A stretch of DNA of 64,000 nt from Stereum hirsutum FP-91666 SS1 (lineage: Eukaryota > Basidiomycota > Agaricomycetes > Russulales > Stereaceae): positions 1,493,512 to 1,557,511 of the forward strand of contig NW_006763141.1 of the NCBI RefSeq assembly GCF_000264905.1. Reading direction: 5' to 3'. The stretch's first letter is position 1. Each line of letters begins with the position of its first letter. The notes beneath the pieces were generated by a model that was not told where the DNA came from, ran no database searches, and saw only the letters and a program-made list of their open reading frames with translations. A program made the position numbers and the translations under genes. Shown here one piece after another: positions 1-13,092 of this stretch.

Positions 1-461
1 CATCGGTAGCGAAAGTAGCTTCGTCATCCAGCATTCAGCGTGAGCCTGATCGTGTGGATGAAAGTCAATGTGAAGTTTGCCGATGCGATCCAAATTATCT
101 AGAAGGAATTTCTCGTTCTCTTCATCACATTGAGAGGATATCCCTTTGCATTTACGAGGAAGAATTCACGAGCAGGTTGTCTCATTGTCCAGTCGATATT
201 GGCCCAAAATGAAGCGCATGACAAGGCGACATCGCGCCATCTGTGGCATACGTGAATAACAGAGATCCAATCGGTTGTGTTGTTTGCATAAAGATCGCGG
301 CGAAGAAGAACGAATATGTCACAGATAGTTTCGTTTGGTAGGTGATCGAAAGGGGAGGGAAGAGGATTGTTGGGGCGAAGACGCGAAACTGTGCACAAGG
401 GAATAAGTGACCCCAAGTGCGACTGATGACTAGGATAAGACAACTCACATACATTTCCCAT
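1..461 (-). pseudogene. F-box protein fragment, runs off window, frameshifted
   Basis: This is the N-terminal part of an F-box protein, the substrate-receptor class of SCF ubiquitin ligases that is greatly expanded in Agaricomycetes. The F-box core reads FDHLPNETICDIFVLLR and is followed by the usual HVCHRWRDVALSCASFWANI segment and an AKGYPLNV strand. After AKGYPLNV, at about 120-135, the frame must change by one base to continue into EENEKFLLDNLDRIGKL, which then stays open to the window edge. There is no room for an intron at the shift. I chose the ATG at 461-459 because it is the nearest Met before the F-box; the true start is uncertain. Family assignment is good. The pseudogene call rests on one frame change and could be a sequencing error. 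Confidence 0.6.
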
Positions 462-934
462 GTCCGTATCTTCCCCGGGCTCTGAACAAAGGGCTGAAGT
501 GTACGTAGACAGCCTAATCTGCGGCCGTGAAGTAAGGGGGAAAGATACAAAACAGTCGCAGAAAACGACCAGACAGCTTTTGGACAAGATCGAGAAACTC
601 GATTCCGGATCTGTTCAAGCCAGAGACGCTGTAAGTCGAAAAGCAAAGGTGTCAATGAGCCACCGAACACCAGGAAGGAGCCAAAGTGTCGCAGAAAACG
701 ACCAGAGGGTTTTTGTAACGCAGATAGGTAGTTGTTCAGGCTCAATGGGGGCGTTGACTCGGAGGCGCAAAAATAGGAGGGTGGCATGCCCTAACCTAGC
801 TCCGATCCAAAATCAAGGAGTTTAGGGCTTTTTGCGCATTAATATTCCCGTTCTCACTGGAGACAAAGTTCCGTACCGTGTCAGATTGTCGATAATGGTG
901 GCGTGAGAGAAGGGATTCAGGTATAATAATCTGC
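462..934. other. intergenic, no gene seen
   Basis: Lies between the F-box fragment and the first MITE. The open frames here lack recognisable domains. Part of it may be the 5' end of the F-box gene. Confidence 0.5.
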
Positions 935-936
935 TA

Positions 937-1328
937 CAGTGTAGGCCCACTCCTTGATCCGACCCCGGTCCTTGATCTGCTGCAAATCTGCTGCCTGCAG
1001 CTCCCTCAACTTAAGAATTGACCCTGGACAATACGGAGGCAGGACACTGAAGGGTATATAAAGCTCACAAACAAGCCTGCATCAATATTCCTAGGGGGGA
1101 TCGTATGGTGCGGGGTCGGATCAAGGACCCACTTTTTGTGGCACTGAGTGCCACACCACAGTTGGGTCTGCCGAAAAGGCATATTCACCCTTGGTACGAT
1201 GTGAATTTAATTTTGAGCAGCCTAAGGGGTGTATTCAATACTGAAGTAAACAGATTGAGGAAATATGTGAAGGGGAGGAAGAAAATGAATTATTTCGAAG
1301 TGGTGGATCAAGGAGTGGGCCTACACTG
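937..1328. mobile_element. MITE copy 1 (Tc1/mariner-like ends, TA target duplication)
   Basis: The ends are a perfect inverted repeat running from CAGTGTAGGCCCACTCC (from 937) inward to CTTGATCC, mirrored at about 1305-1328, and flanked by TA at 935-936 and 1329-1330. The element is 392 bp with no transposase. The centre carries a short palindrome, GTGGCACTGAGTGCCAC, at about 1138-1154. The same end motif (CACTCCTTGATCC) and the same central palindrome recur in the element at 59875-60277. CAGT termini and a TA duplication fit a non-autonomous Tc1/mariner-type element; that class call is inference. Confidence 0.8.
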
Positions 1329-1523
1329 TAGTTCCCACGAAGACGGTAACCTTCGCTCCCACTATCACCTTCACTCTGCTCTTATTCACTGAGGATCAGT
1401 CCCGACAAGCTAATCATCAATCCTTTGCCCGTATTTACTCGCTATCTTGATTTTCAACCAGTTCGTTTATCTACCACTGAGAACAAAAAGTTTCACAGCT
1501 CACAAAATGGCGCATCCTTAGCT

Positions 1524-2372
1524 ATGGCGTCCATTACCGCACAATCGGTGCAAGGGGTCTGCCAGAATTGTTTCAATGTGGAACGTTCCAGAGGTGCCAA
1601 CAAGAGGTGCAGTGGGTGCTCAGTTGTTCACTACTGTGTTTGTTTTCCAATGCTGCCCTACTCACCATATCAATCGTTCCACCGCCCGCCCATTCACTCA
1701 CTAGTACAACGCAGTACTGACCTCCTGTCTGTTGTTCAGGACCCCTCTTGCCAAAAATTAGACTGGAATGGCCATAAAAAATGGTGTAAAATCTTCGCCA
1801 ATACGTTCAAGGCCATTCACTCCCAATCCACGAACACGACAATGTTATCTACTCCATCGTCAATTGCAGCCCACCGTCGCCCTGACTTTGACCAGGACGT
1901 CTCGTCCTTCCTAGCCCTTGCGAATCCCATCCTGATGCAAACTGCTATCCAAGCACTCGACCTGCCCGCCAAACCTCTGAGTCATACTACTTCTACTCTC
2001 CATGTCGGCCTCAGTTACCTCCCAGATCGCGACGACCCTCTCCACAGATTCACAATCATATCTCTCGAGCTTGTTAACATATCCGACATCATGGTGATGC
2101 CCACAAGTTTGCTGAGCAGAGCCATGCCCATGCGAGTGGCAATAGATGCAGATGCCGTTCGCAACGGGGATCATGGTGCCACCATTATATCCCTCGACAT
2201 CTTCGACGCTGGACAACATATAGACGGTACTCCATACATGTCCTTTGAAAAACCCCACTCTATCGCACAAGTCTTTCGTATACCTAAGAACAGCGCCACG
2301 GTCTCAGGCAGCCGAAACTATGCGCTCACTTTTGAATCTTGGATGGACGGGGTTTTGCATTCCCGTGCCTGA
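1524..2372 (+). CDS. MYND-type zinc-finger protein
   Basis: The ATG at 1524 opens a short leader followed by a MYND zinc finger: CQNC, then CSGC, then VVHYC, then (after an intron) DPSC, KLDWNGHKKWC. The intron is 1638-1739 (GT...CAG, 102 nt, a multiple of three). Removing it joins HYC to DPSC and gives the normal MYND spacing C-x2-C...C-x2-C...YC-x3-C...H-x3-C. MYND fingers are protein-interaction modules. The rest, about 190 residues to the stop at 2372, has a Ser/Thr-rich linker and no domain I recognise. Such MYND-plus-unknown proteins are common in Agaricomycetes. The finger is certain; the C-terminal exon structure is not, and a further 3' intron is possible. Confidence 0.75.
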   Translation: MASITAQSVQGVCQNCFNVERSRGANKRCSGCSVVHYCVCFPMLPYSPYQSFHRPPIHSLVQRSTDLLSVVQDPSCQKLDWNGHKKWCKIFANTFKAIHSQSTNTTMLSTPSSIAAHRRPDFDQDVSSFLALANPILMQTAIQALDLPAKPLSHTTSTLHVGLSYLPDRDDPLHRFTIISLELVNISDIMVMPTSLLSRAMPMRVAIDADAVRNGDHGATIISLDIFDAGQHIDGTPYMSFEKPHSIAQVFRIPKNSATVSGSRNYALTFESWMDGVLHSRA

Positions 2373-2706
2373 TGTTGCATTGGTACGTTTGTTGCCATTG
2401 ATTGCTACATGTTATTACCTCTCTTCTAAAAGTTGTCGATGGTTCTGACATGTTAAGTTATAGCCAATCTATTCTCGATTCGATGCGATAGCTTCTTGTT
2501 TACACCGGTATTGTGTTTACTCTTCGCTTTGCACTGTCGTAGCCTTTCCATGACGATCCTCTTCTTGATCTTGACCCGAGCATCGTGATCCCTTCATAAT
2601 TACTAGGCTACATACTATATACACAATGCAATTCCAGTTTTTTGACCTCCCTTTGCGTGACACCCATGCAAGATGTAACAAATGGTCATCTTGCATACAA
2701 AATAAT

Positions 2707-5700
2707 TTAGTCTAGCACGGACTGTCGTGCCAAAAATACCCCCGCCGCCCTGTGGACATTTGACCACTTCAACTTGAAGGAGTCGCGTAGGCCACGATAC
2801 ATGTCTGCTTGTTCAGCAGCATATGCAAGCAAGCCCTCCTTGAGGGGACTGCTGTCGCTATCGTGCGCCCGTACGATCTGAGCACCATTCTCATCTGCCA
2901 CCTCTGTCACCCCGACTTCACCCGGCAAACCCATCACACTCGTACGCGGCGTCTGACCCTCCCACCACGCTGCCATGAACAAAAATGTCTGCAATACGCG
3001 TTCCATCTCAACGCGCAGCAAACGAACCTCTTCTTCCCACCTCTGTGCTCGTGCCCGTGCCTTTAACCATTCAACTCGTACCCCTATAGTATCAGCTGCC
3101 ATCAGATCTCCGTCTTCAGACTCAGGGCAATGAAACAGCTTACCATCATTCATGTCGCCAGTGAGAGTCCCTTCGGTGTCATCAGCAGCACCCTCCTCGC
3201 CGTCTTCTAAGCCGCCCGAATACCACAGCCAGGATATTTTCCGCCGACTCTCGCCAGACGTCACCTGTGGCGTCTCCGCCACATTCACCACCGGGCCCTC
3301 AGCCTCCCCATCCCCCGCATTCGCTTGAAGACGGGCTCGAATCGCCTCAATCTCCCGCCTCTCTATCTCCTGCTGCACCTTCTCGCCTAGACCAACAACA
3401 TGTTCTGGTTTGAGTTCCCGCAGCTTGCGGTCAGCAGTCGCACCGGCCAATGCCACATACGCCTTCTGTGCCCGTCGATATCTCTCTGCTGCTTCATTTA
3501 CTCGTCCCTCGATAGTCTTCTGCATGGTTCGGGCCCTCGTATTCGGACGCTGGCCTGTGACATTTTTGATCTTCAACTGGTTGATGTAAACGCGGAAGTG
3601 GAGTTGGCGGCGAAGATCCTGCAGGGCGTCCACGGCGCACGAGTAACGGATGTCGGTCTCCATCTGGACAAGCTCAGGGTCACAATAGATAAGGCGTTCG
3701 GCTTCATCGATGTTCGATGGCATGAAGAGCTGGATCGACTCGGGGTTGCGGGTCGTGACATCAGAGATAGATGGAGAATCGTCGGGTGTGATGACTATCG
3801 AGACACGAGGCATTTGAGTGTCCTGGTCCAGGCGATATCGCTGAATACGGCGAAGCAGATGTGTTCGCTGCTCTTGGAATGTTGTCCCCTGGTTGTCTGT
3901 GTTGACGCCTTTCGCGCGTTGTGCGGTGTCGTATCTGCGTAGCCATCGAGACAGTCAGATCACGACAAGCTACGAGTTGGAGGACTAGAACGTACTGCAT
4001 ATTCTCGATGCTGATACCTTCCGAGTAGAAATGCACTACGCCCCGGAACAACGTTCCTACGTTCCATAACGTTGTGGGCTTCTTCTTCCCCAAGTCGCTT
4101 CGTGACCATTGAGAGCGTTACTTCTAAACCCGCAAGCAGATCAATCAGCGCGGTACGGTAAGCAAACAAGGTTTAGAATTTACCTTCACCTTCCAAATCA
4201 TAAGGGCTGTTCGCACCCATCCCATTCTTCTCCCACTCGAGAACCGATGCACGCCACTCGCGGACTTGATCCGGATGCGAAACTTTGAGATCCTCGGTAA
4301 ATTCTTCGAAAATTTCGATGTGGCCCAAACCCTCTTCCATGGCGTGTGCCAAGCGACGGCGGAGGAGATGGCCTTCAAATATATCAATACACGATCAACC
4401 ACGGCACAGTAGAGTCATCTCACCTAGCCCAATAAGTTTCTTCCAGTTCCCATAACCGCAATGATCGTCCAGAGTGTCGTGGCGTGATCCAGGCCCCATC
4501 TCCCTTGTACTAGGCGCCGCACCATTGAGCGCCGCCCAGTTTCGCTCGATGGACTCTCCGTCCGTCTCAGTGAAGTTGAGGGAGTGCGGTGCGGTGCGTG
4601 GCAAGACTGCTCGTGTGCCCAAAGGTGGAACTTTGGGATGTCCAACTCCACGGCTGCCTGTGCGATAGTGGGGCGAAGGCGCTCTGGGAGTCCTGCAAGG
4701 CGCTCGCTCCAGAACTTTTTCCTCCACTGGCAAATAACGTCATAGGTGATGAGGATGCAGAGGTTGAGGATACCGAAGATGACTGAGCAGAGGACGAAGT
4801 CCATGTTGCAATAGCTACGAAAAAAAATTTAAGGATTGTTATAAATTCAGCGGCGTGGAGTAGCGTACCGTTCGCCCTTCTGTAAGTCCCCAATTCCGGC
4901 CGGCCTCCAGAAAGAGTGTCGTGAACAGATAACAGCGCCAACGCCGGTTGAACGAAGGCCTTTCGAGTTCTTGCTATTTGCGTTCGAGAGAGCCTCAAAA
5001 CCAGAGCAGTTGCTGATCTAAGACATTCGTTCAAGATCAGTATCGGAATAAGTACATTGAGAGACGATAACTCACCTCTTCCTCCGTTGCGTGCTTCAGT
5101 ACGTGCTCCCGATACTCATCGTCGGCCACAAAGTAAGCCCAGCCAGTGCCGAGCCCTGGATCGGCACGACTGCGAGCACGAAGTCGATTCTTAAGCCGGA
5201 AGTTGGCGTCCATCGACAAGACCAGACGGTACAGCCACCTACAATACGGAGTAAGCATGGGCTGGACGAAAAAAAGTGGAGTGGAGAGCGAGATCACAAA
5301 CCTATCAGTCTCTGGGACACTTTCCCATCCAGGTGCGAGATTCACTCCGGGTCGCGGGCACGCTGGGCATTGTACAGCAAGCTGACCTGGAGAAGTCGCC
5401 TCGATACCAGCAGGATCGTGACATCTGCCAGCTCGCTTCGCCATTTTGAGGTGGCGCCATTCTCGAGCCATCACCAAGAACGGCTCGAGGCGAGACTAAG
5501 AAACGGTGCAAGGAGATTTAACTTTAGCTGTATCTGGGAGTCAAATGGAAAACATACCGGAGGAAAACGAATACCTGTATTATCACTGGCCGCTTGGATA
5601 GCCTTGGTGAAGTCGTACGCAGTTAACTTGCCCTGCAGTGATAAGAGATGGAAAATGCGCATCGCTTCGAACGTGGCGCCTGTCTGTGGTTTATGGATCG

Positions 5701-6679
5701 TGGCGGGGAAAATGCCTGCTCGAAGAAGTTGGACGCGGCGATGAGTTTCGTGTTCGCCACAGCGGCAAACATCGAGGTTGACATAGTGAATCCCGTTCGT
5801 ATGAATGACGAGGAAATTTTCGACGGTGAATGATGTGGGACAGCGTACTTGTCCGGGTAAGTGCGGTCCAAGAGGTATCACTATTCCGACGTTGGCCAAG
5901 GTCTCGTGGGCGAAGTATTGGCCAGTCCATCGCTTGAAAAATGCCTTAGTCTACCTGCTTAAAGAACCAGCCGTGAAACATGAATACCTTGACCCGGTGG
6001 AATGGATTTGATCTATGGCTCTCGATGGCGCAAGATACGTAAACAGGTCTCCTGCCAAAACAATCCTCGCATCGGATTGTGGGAGGAGCGCCACTGTGGC
6101 ACGATGGACAGCTCGCATCGTTACGCCAGTAGCCACGGCCCTCGTAGCGAAGCAGCTCGTCAAGAAATTCAGGGCGATGTGGCAGCCAAGAGAGCAGCGG
6201 CCGCGGGGTAGTCTGGAGGCAACCTGAGCATGTGTGCCATTTGTTGATCAAGTGAATGTAGATACCTGGGTTGTCGTACCTTGCCCTGTGTTTACCCCTC
6301 CGCCAGCGTCACCGTCATCGTCAATGTTGCAAACATCAAGTTCGTCTTCATCATCGATTTGAGCCTGTCGGTGCGTATTTTCCACGTCCTCTTCGAACCA
6401 TGGATTGTCGAGGGTGAAGTCGTCAAGATCAGGTGTCTCGAACAGGTCCGAAGTCGAAATGCAAGGAGATTGTGGGCCTGTCGATGGAGTTGCAGCGTGA
6501 CTGTGGGCATTGGTAGACCGTGAGAGGCGAAGAGTGACTTCCTCGCGGATCAATCTGCATCCATCCGTTGATGCAGTGAGCGTAAAGGTGCTTGCACTTT
6601 GATCTTGCTTTGGCGCACTGGCCACCACTGGCTCCGGGCAGATGTTGGGGCGCTTGCGAGATTTCTTCGCTCGTTCCAT
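2707..6679 (-). pseudogene. KDZ-superfamily transposase (CxC2-type), frameshifted relic
   Basis: This is a Kyakuja-Dileera-Zisupton (KDZ) transposase, a DDE/RNase-H-like family frequent in mushroom genomes. From the ATG at 6679 the N-terminus is basic (MERAKKSRKRP). A cysteine cluster follows (CSGC, CPSC, CEDC, VCRCGE) that matches the CxC2 KDZ-associated domain, with the WTGQYF segment between. The catalytic-domain motifs SMDANFRLKNR, ITYDVICQW, IPKFHL and TETDGESIERNWAALN are in order, then STREMGPGSRHDTLDDHCGYGNWKK. A coiled, acidic C-terminal part ends at 2707. At least seven short introns are needed. Two lesions break the frame. An extra 5-bp unit in a (GTGCG)3 run at 4584-4598 comes just before LNFTETDG. 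One extra base at about 4021 separates SAFLL from EGISIENMQ. Family call high; inactivation likely. Confidence 0.85.
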
Positions 6680-6754
6680 TAGACAGAAAGAGTGTGACCA
6701 GAGGAGGAGCGGAATTTTTGCTGCAGGCGAACACTGACATTGAAGGGATTCAAC

Positions 6755-7146
6755 AGGACCCCTGCGTATGCTGACGGAGGTCCCATCCTGATGCGACGAA
6801 TTTTGAGCGAAAAATCGCGTTTCGTCCGATCCGTAGTGCGACGAAAACGGCTTTTCGATGCTGATGTTCCATCCCGCTATGCGACGAAAATGTCTCTCGG
6901 GGACGCAAAAAATGGGGTAAAAACTTGGCAAACACGGCCAAAAACATGATTTGGGGAAATTTTTTGACGACCAGGGTTTGGGAAGGCCTTATGCGGAGCG
7001 ATGTTCCATCCGACGTGCGACGGAAATGGCCAAAAATCCGATGTCCCATCCCTGATGCGACGAAAACACCCCCAAAATCGTGCGACGAAAACGACCGATT
7101 TTGGGGGTTTTCGGATGGGACCTCTGTCAGCATACGCAGGGGTCCT
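6755..7146. mobile_element. hAT-like MITE with 8-bp target duplication
   Basis: A 392-bp element with nearly perfect terminal inverted repeats of about 34 bp, beginning AGGACCCCTGCGTATGCTGA at 6755 and mirrored to 7146. It is flanked by a perfect 8-bp direct repeat, GATTCAAC, at 6747-6754 and 7147-7154. An 8-bp duplication is the hAT signature. The termini are not the textbook hAT CAGGG, so the superfamily call is inference. Inside are at least six dispersed copies of TGCGACGAAA-like motifs in the same direction. No ORF resembles a transposase. It sits 75 bp upstream of the KDZ transposase start codon. Confidence 0.85.
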
Positions 7147-7154
7147 GATTCAAC

Positions 7155-9082
7155 AAATCCCACGCGACAATGAACGGCGATCACGTGGGGCGTGTCAAGC
7201 ATGTGGTACATTCAGTCCTTGCAATCTAGTCATCGGAGCACACACTCATCTCTGCTCCTCACAACCATCTGAGTATTATAGTAGATAGAACGGTATAACA
7301 GTACTAAAACATGGACAGAAAACTTCAAAGTAATGTAAGGACATGCTGGCAGGACATGGGCTACATTGCTCGCCATGTCCTCAATCGCGATGGGAGCGTT
7401 TTGCCTCGTTGAACTGCAAGGTCTCCGGGATAGACGGGGATACAGGCGTCAAGGGGATGGATCTTCATAACGTTCACAGTATCAGCATATGAGATCTGCT
7501 GGAAACGTGGGGTTGCACATCGCTCGTTCCGAGGTAGACATAAACTTAGAAAACTCACTAAGTGTGATAAGCCGGCTAGAATGTGCCAGCCTTTGTCCCT
7601 TTACAGATGTTCGTGCATGCCGGACGGTCCCATAGACGGACTAGGAAAAGGTAACATGGTGCCATGGAGGAGTCAAACATCGGAAACACCGAGACGATGG
7701 CAGATGTACGCACCTGCAGCCGGCCTCAAACCACGGTAAAGCAACTGGATCTGAAGGCGTACTCGTTAATGGGACAAAAGTCGAAGCCTAAAACATAGTC
7801 TATGCACATATGTAAGACGGGCAAACAAGAACTGCTTGTATCTACCGGTGTGGGTGATAACACGACATTGCTTTCGAAACCTGGCCAGAATCGAAGGATG
7901 GATCCGCAGGGGAGTTCAGGGAGTCTACGCCGGTGTTGGTAAGTGTCTGCCTAGAAGGACGTCGTAGCGTAGGCTGTCAGCAGTAGGTGGCGTGGAGCTG
8001 CTGGGATGTCCGAACTGTTATAAGGTGACAGAGGAAGTTCACGAGCAGAGCTTGAAGTCCGTGAGAAGCGTTGAATGGGCGATGTGGCAAGCAGTGCCAC
8101 AAGTCACATGATGGTCCGAAATCTTGTTACCTTGCTTGCAAGGTCTCTCCCACCCCGGTAATTGTGGCTGAGCGACTTTTTCGCACACAAAGCCAAACAG
8201 TTTGCGTAAGCTTTTCTCACATTTTTGTGGCACCCCTCACTCAATGCAATCGCGTACTTGATTACCGTCATCAGGACGGAGCAATTTCTATTTGCCCTGG
8301 ATATACAGTTTTTGTACATGCCCAGCATGTTTCGCGAAAGTATGCTCGATATCTGCGCAACGCGCTCAGGCCTGAAGGGCTATCGACGCCACAATGAATC
8401 AAGCCGATGCTTCTCCTGAGGCCTACGTACGCTTCGAGGCGCTGCTGCGGTCAGCGAAGCAAGAAACCTGACATCAGTGGCCATCGCAACGTGGATGTAT
8501 TGTGCAGATTTAAAGGCTGCCTCTAATACGAGTTGAACACGCGTTTGCGAGCCATCTGTGGCGCGACTCTTGCGTGACCATCCAGAAGTAATTTCCGGTA
8601 CTGAATACTCTGCAGTATCGCTAACAAAGTTGCTACTGCAAATAAAGTGCACATAAATATTGAGCATTGGTAGATATGCCATTGTCAGAAGAGGTCTCTC
8701 AAGCAAGGTCAGTGCCACAGCATGTGGAGCTTCCCTAGTTACGTTGTTTCGTCTTATGTCAAATTCCTTTGCTCTGGTCGACACTATCGTGTTTTTGTGA
8801 CGCTGTTCTCTCCGGCCCTTTCCCATGGGGCCTGTTTTCGAAATCCTCATGTATATCACCCCCAATAAAAGGCATGGCCTATGCTAAGAAAAATTTACAC
8901 GCGATCTCATACTCATGCCAAGTTTCTGAGCCAATTTATTTTGGTTTATTCTACAGGAGTGCCGAGAACACATATAAGTATCCTACCAGCAAACGTCGCA
9001 GTAATCGTCTGAGCGTCGCTGTCAGCTGTGGCCGTAGCCGGGCTGGCCACATTGCTGTTAACGTTGCCCGCGAACGAGGGGA
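7155..9082. other. 1.9-kb stretch without recognisable gene
   Basis: The open frames here, up to 161 codons, lack known domains, good splice patterns or homology I can recognise. Two short sequences, GTGGCAAGCAGTGCCAC near 8082-8098 and TTTTTGTGGCAC near 8223, resemble the central palindrome of the TA-type MITE and may be remnants. Confidence 0.5.
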
Positions 9083-9397
9083 TTAGGCTCCTTCCTTCTC
9101 CTTCCCAAGTTCCTTGTCCTTTACCATACTCAACAACCTAATCGTCCCATCCTCAAAAATCCTATTCAGTACCGGATCCTCCTCCTTGACCTCCACCTCC
9201 GCCGCCGCACCTTCCTGCTCGCTCCTCGCCAAATTCTGGATAACCTCCCAGACCCCGGCCTGATCCCCAGCCGTACTCTCATACGTAGACCTCAACGCCT
9301 CCTGTATGATCTGGATAGGGAAATAAGTCTTAGGTTTTGTAATCCCTGAGATTTGGGTCTCGAGCCCTTCGTCTCGATGCCGAACTTGGCTATTCAT
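9083..9397 (-). pseudogene. Possible 3' piece of Msb1/Mug8-like (DUF1708) gene
   Basis: A roughly 90-residue frame runs GITKPKTYFPIQIIQEALRS, then GVWEVIQNLARSEQ, then VLNRIFEDGTIRLLSMVKD, and stops at 9083. It is out of frame with the AROM fragment just upstream and unrelated to EPSP synthase. The pattern (a Pro-x-x-Ile-Ile...Ala-Leu start, a Trp-containing helix, then an ExxIRLLS helix) resembles my recollection of the part of the fungal Msb1/Mug8 domain that follows the RFSTRRYDALFVR motif. That motif ends at about 11.9 kb on the same strand. If so, this is the continuation of the gene at 11890-12924. The similarity is from memory and not verified. Confidence 0.35.
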
Positions 9398-9404
9398 CGC
9401 CACC

Positions 9405-11889
<2,485 letters not shown>

Positions 11890-12924
11890 TCAGGACCAGT
11901 GCCAGTTAACTCCTGTGCCACACTGTGTCGTTTTGCTGATGGAATAGTACCGACTACGAAATGATCTCGTCCCCCACATCATCGAGCATTGCCCACGGAC
12001 GAGGCGGCTAAAGGTAACATCTCGTTTAGCAGCGTTGAGCTTCATTCCGGCTCTCACTACTCTACTGGTAAGCGGGCGGACGAAGAGGGCGTCATAGCAA
12101 CGGGTGGAGAATCGAGTGCGGGGAAGGAGGGCGATATCGCCGGACGGATTTCGTGACGCGTACTTCGTATAGGGGTAGTGTTCGACGAGTTCGGTGAGGC
12201 GGCGGGGCATCTTGTGGGTTGAGGCTTCCTCCCTACAATGATAGTACATATCAGCAAAGATTGCGCGAGAAAATCGGTGAGATAGAAAGACGTTGAAAAG
12301 GAGGTCATAACGAACGTACCTAATCCTCGCCAAGAGCAGATGTCCCAATACCCTCCCGACCTTCTCCCACCGTTCATAGAAACTCACCCACCCATCTCTG
12401 CTCTTGCTCCTACTCGCCGCAACCAACCGCAGTCCTATCATCATACTGAACTTGGCACCACTGGACCCGTTCGCCTCACCATGTGCTGCCAGCGACGATA
12501 TCACGTCCAAGAGCGCTACAAGCAGCTCGGCGTGATCTTCTGGAAGAAGTGGGACGAGGGATTGAGAGAACGCGGTGGGTGGGTAGTTGGAAGAACGTTC
12601 GGCACGGGAGAAGGACGTATACCATGATAACTCGTCGTCTGTGAAAGTATTATTGTTCACGTCGCTACTGGTGGTATGGGTATTCGTAGATGGGGAGGTG
12701 GGATTAAGAGCGGGACGACCGAAGGAATTTCCTTCGAGTTTGAGGTGACGGAGACCCCAGCGCAGGACGGCAGCAACATCGTGTGGCGAACGCGCGTAGG
12801 AGGGTTCGGACTGGGATGCGGCGAGGGCATCAGCAGATACGGATGGGGTGGAAGAGAGCGTGTTCGTAGGGTTGCTGGGAGCCAAGGATAGAATAAAGAC
12901 AGATATGAGTCCTGTACGTGATAT
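11890..12924 (-). pseudogene. Msb1/Mug8 (DUF1708)-like gene fragment
   Basis: The frame runs GLISVFILSLAPS, RSPHDVAAVLRWGLRHLKLE, SNYPPTAFSQSLVPLLPEDH, SSLAAHGEANGSSGAKFSMM, WVSFYERWEKVGRVLGHLLL, then (after a 90-nt in-frame intron at about 12236-12325) MPRRLTELVEHYPYTK and LLPRTRFSTRCYDALFVR. This series fits the fungal Msb1/Mug8 domain. Yeast Msb1 acts with Cdc42 and formins in polarised growth. The domain stops abruptly at 11890, at the edge of the AROM fragment. The 5' end is also unclear: a possible upstream exon begins with an ATG near 13074 behind a TATAAATA sequence, but its product (MNPYIPVVGYNVGGSFG) does not look like the usual N-terminus. It is probably a broken gene. Domain call moderate. 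Confidence 0.6.
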
Positions 12925-13092
12925 CAATGAGTACGATCTTCGAATAGTAGGAAAAATAAGCTTACTCCGCTGTACTTCGGGAGACGCGGAATACCAAACG
13001 ATCCGCCAACATTATATCCCACCACCGGTATATATGGATTCATCTCGTTGAGTATATTAAAGTCCTTGCGCATGTTGTGTGGAGCTGGAGGA

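Noticed and set aside
8380..8865. 161-codon minus-strand frame in the 7-9 kb gap
   Set aside because: No family resemblance or splice support; probably a chance frame in transposon-rich intergenic DNA.
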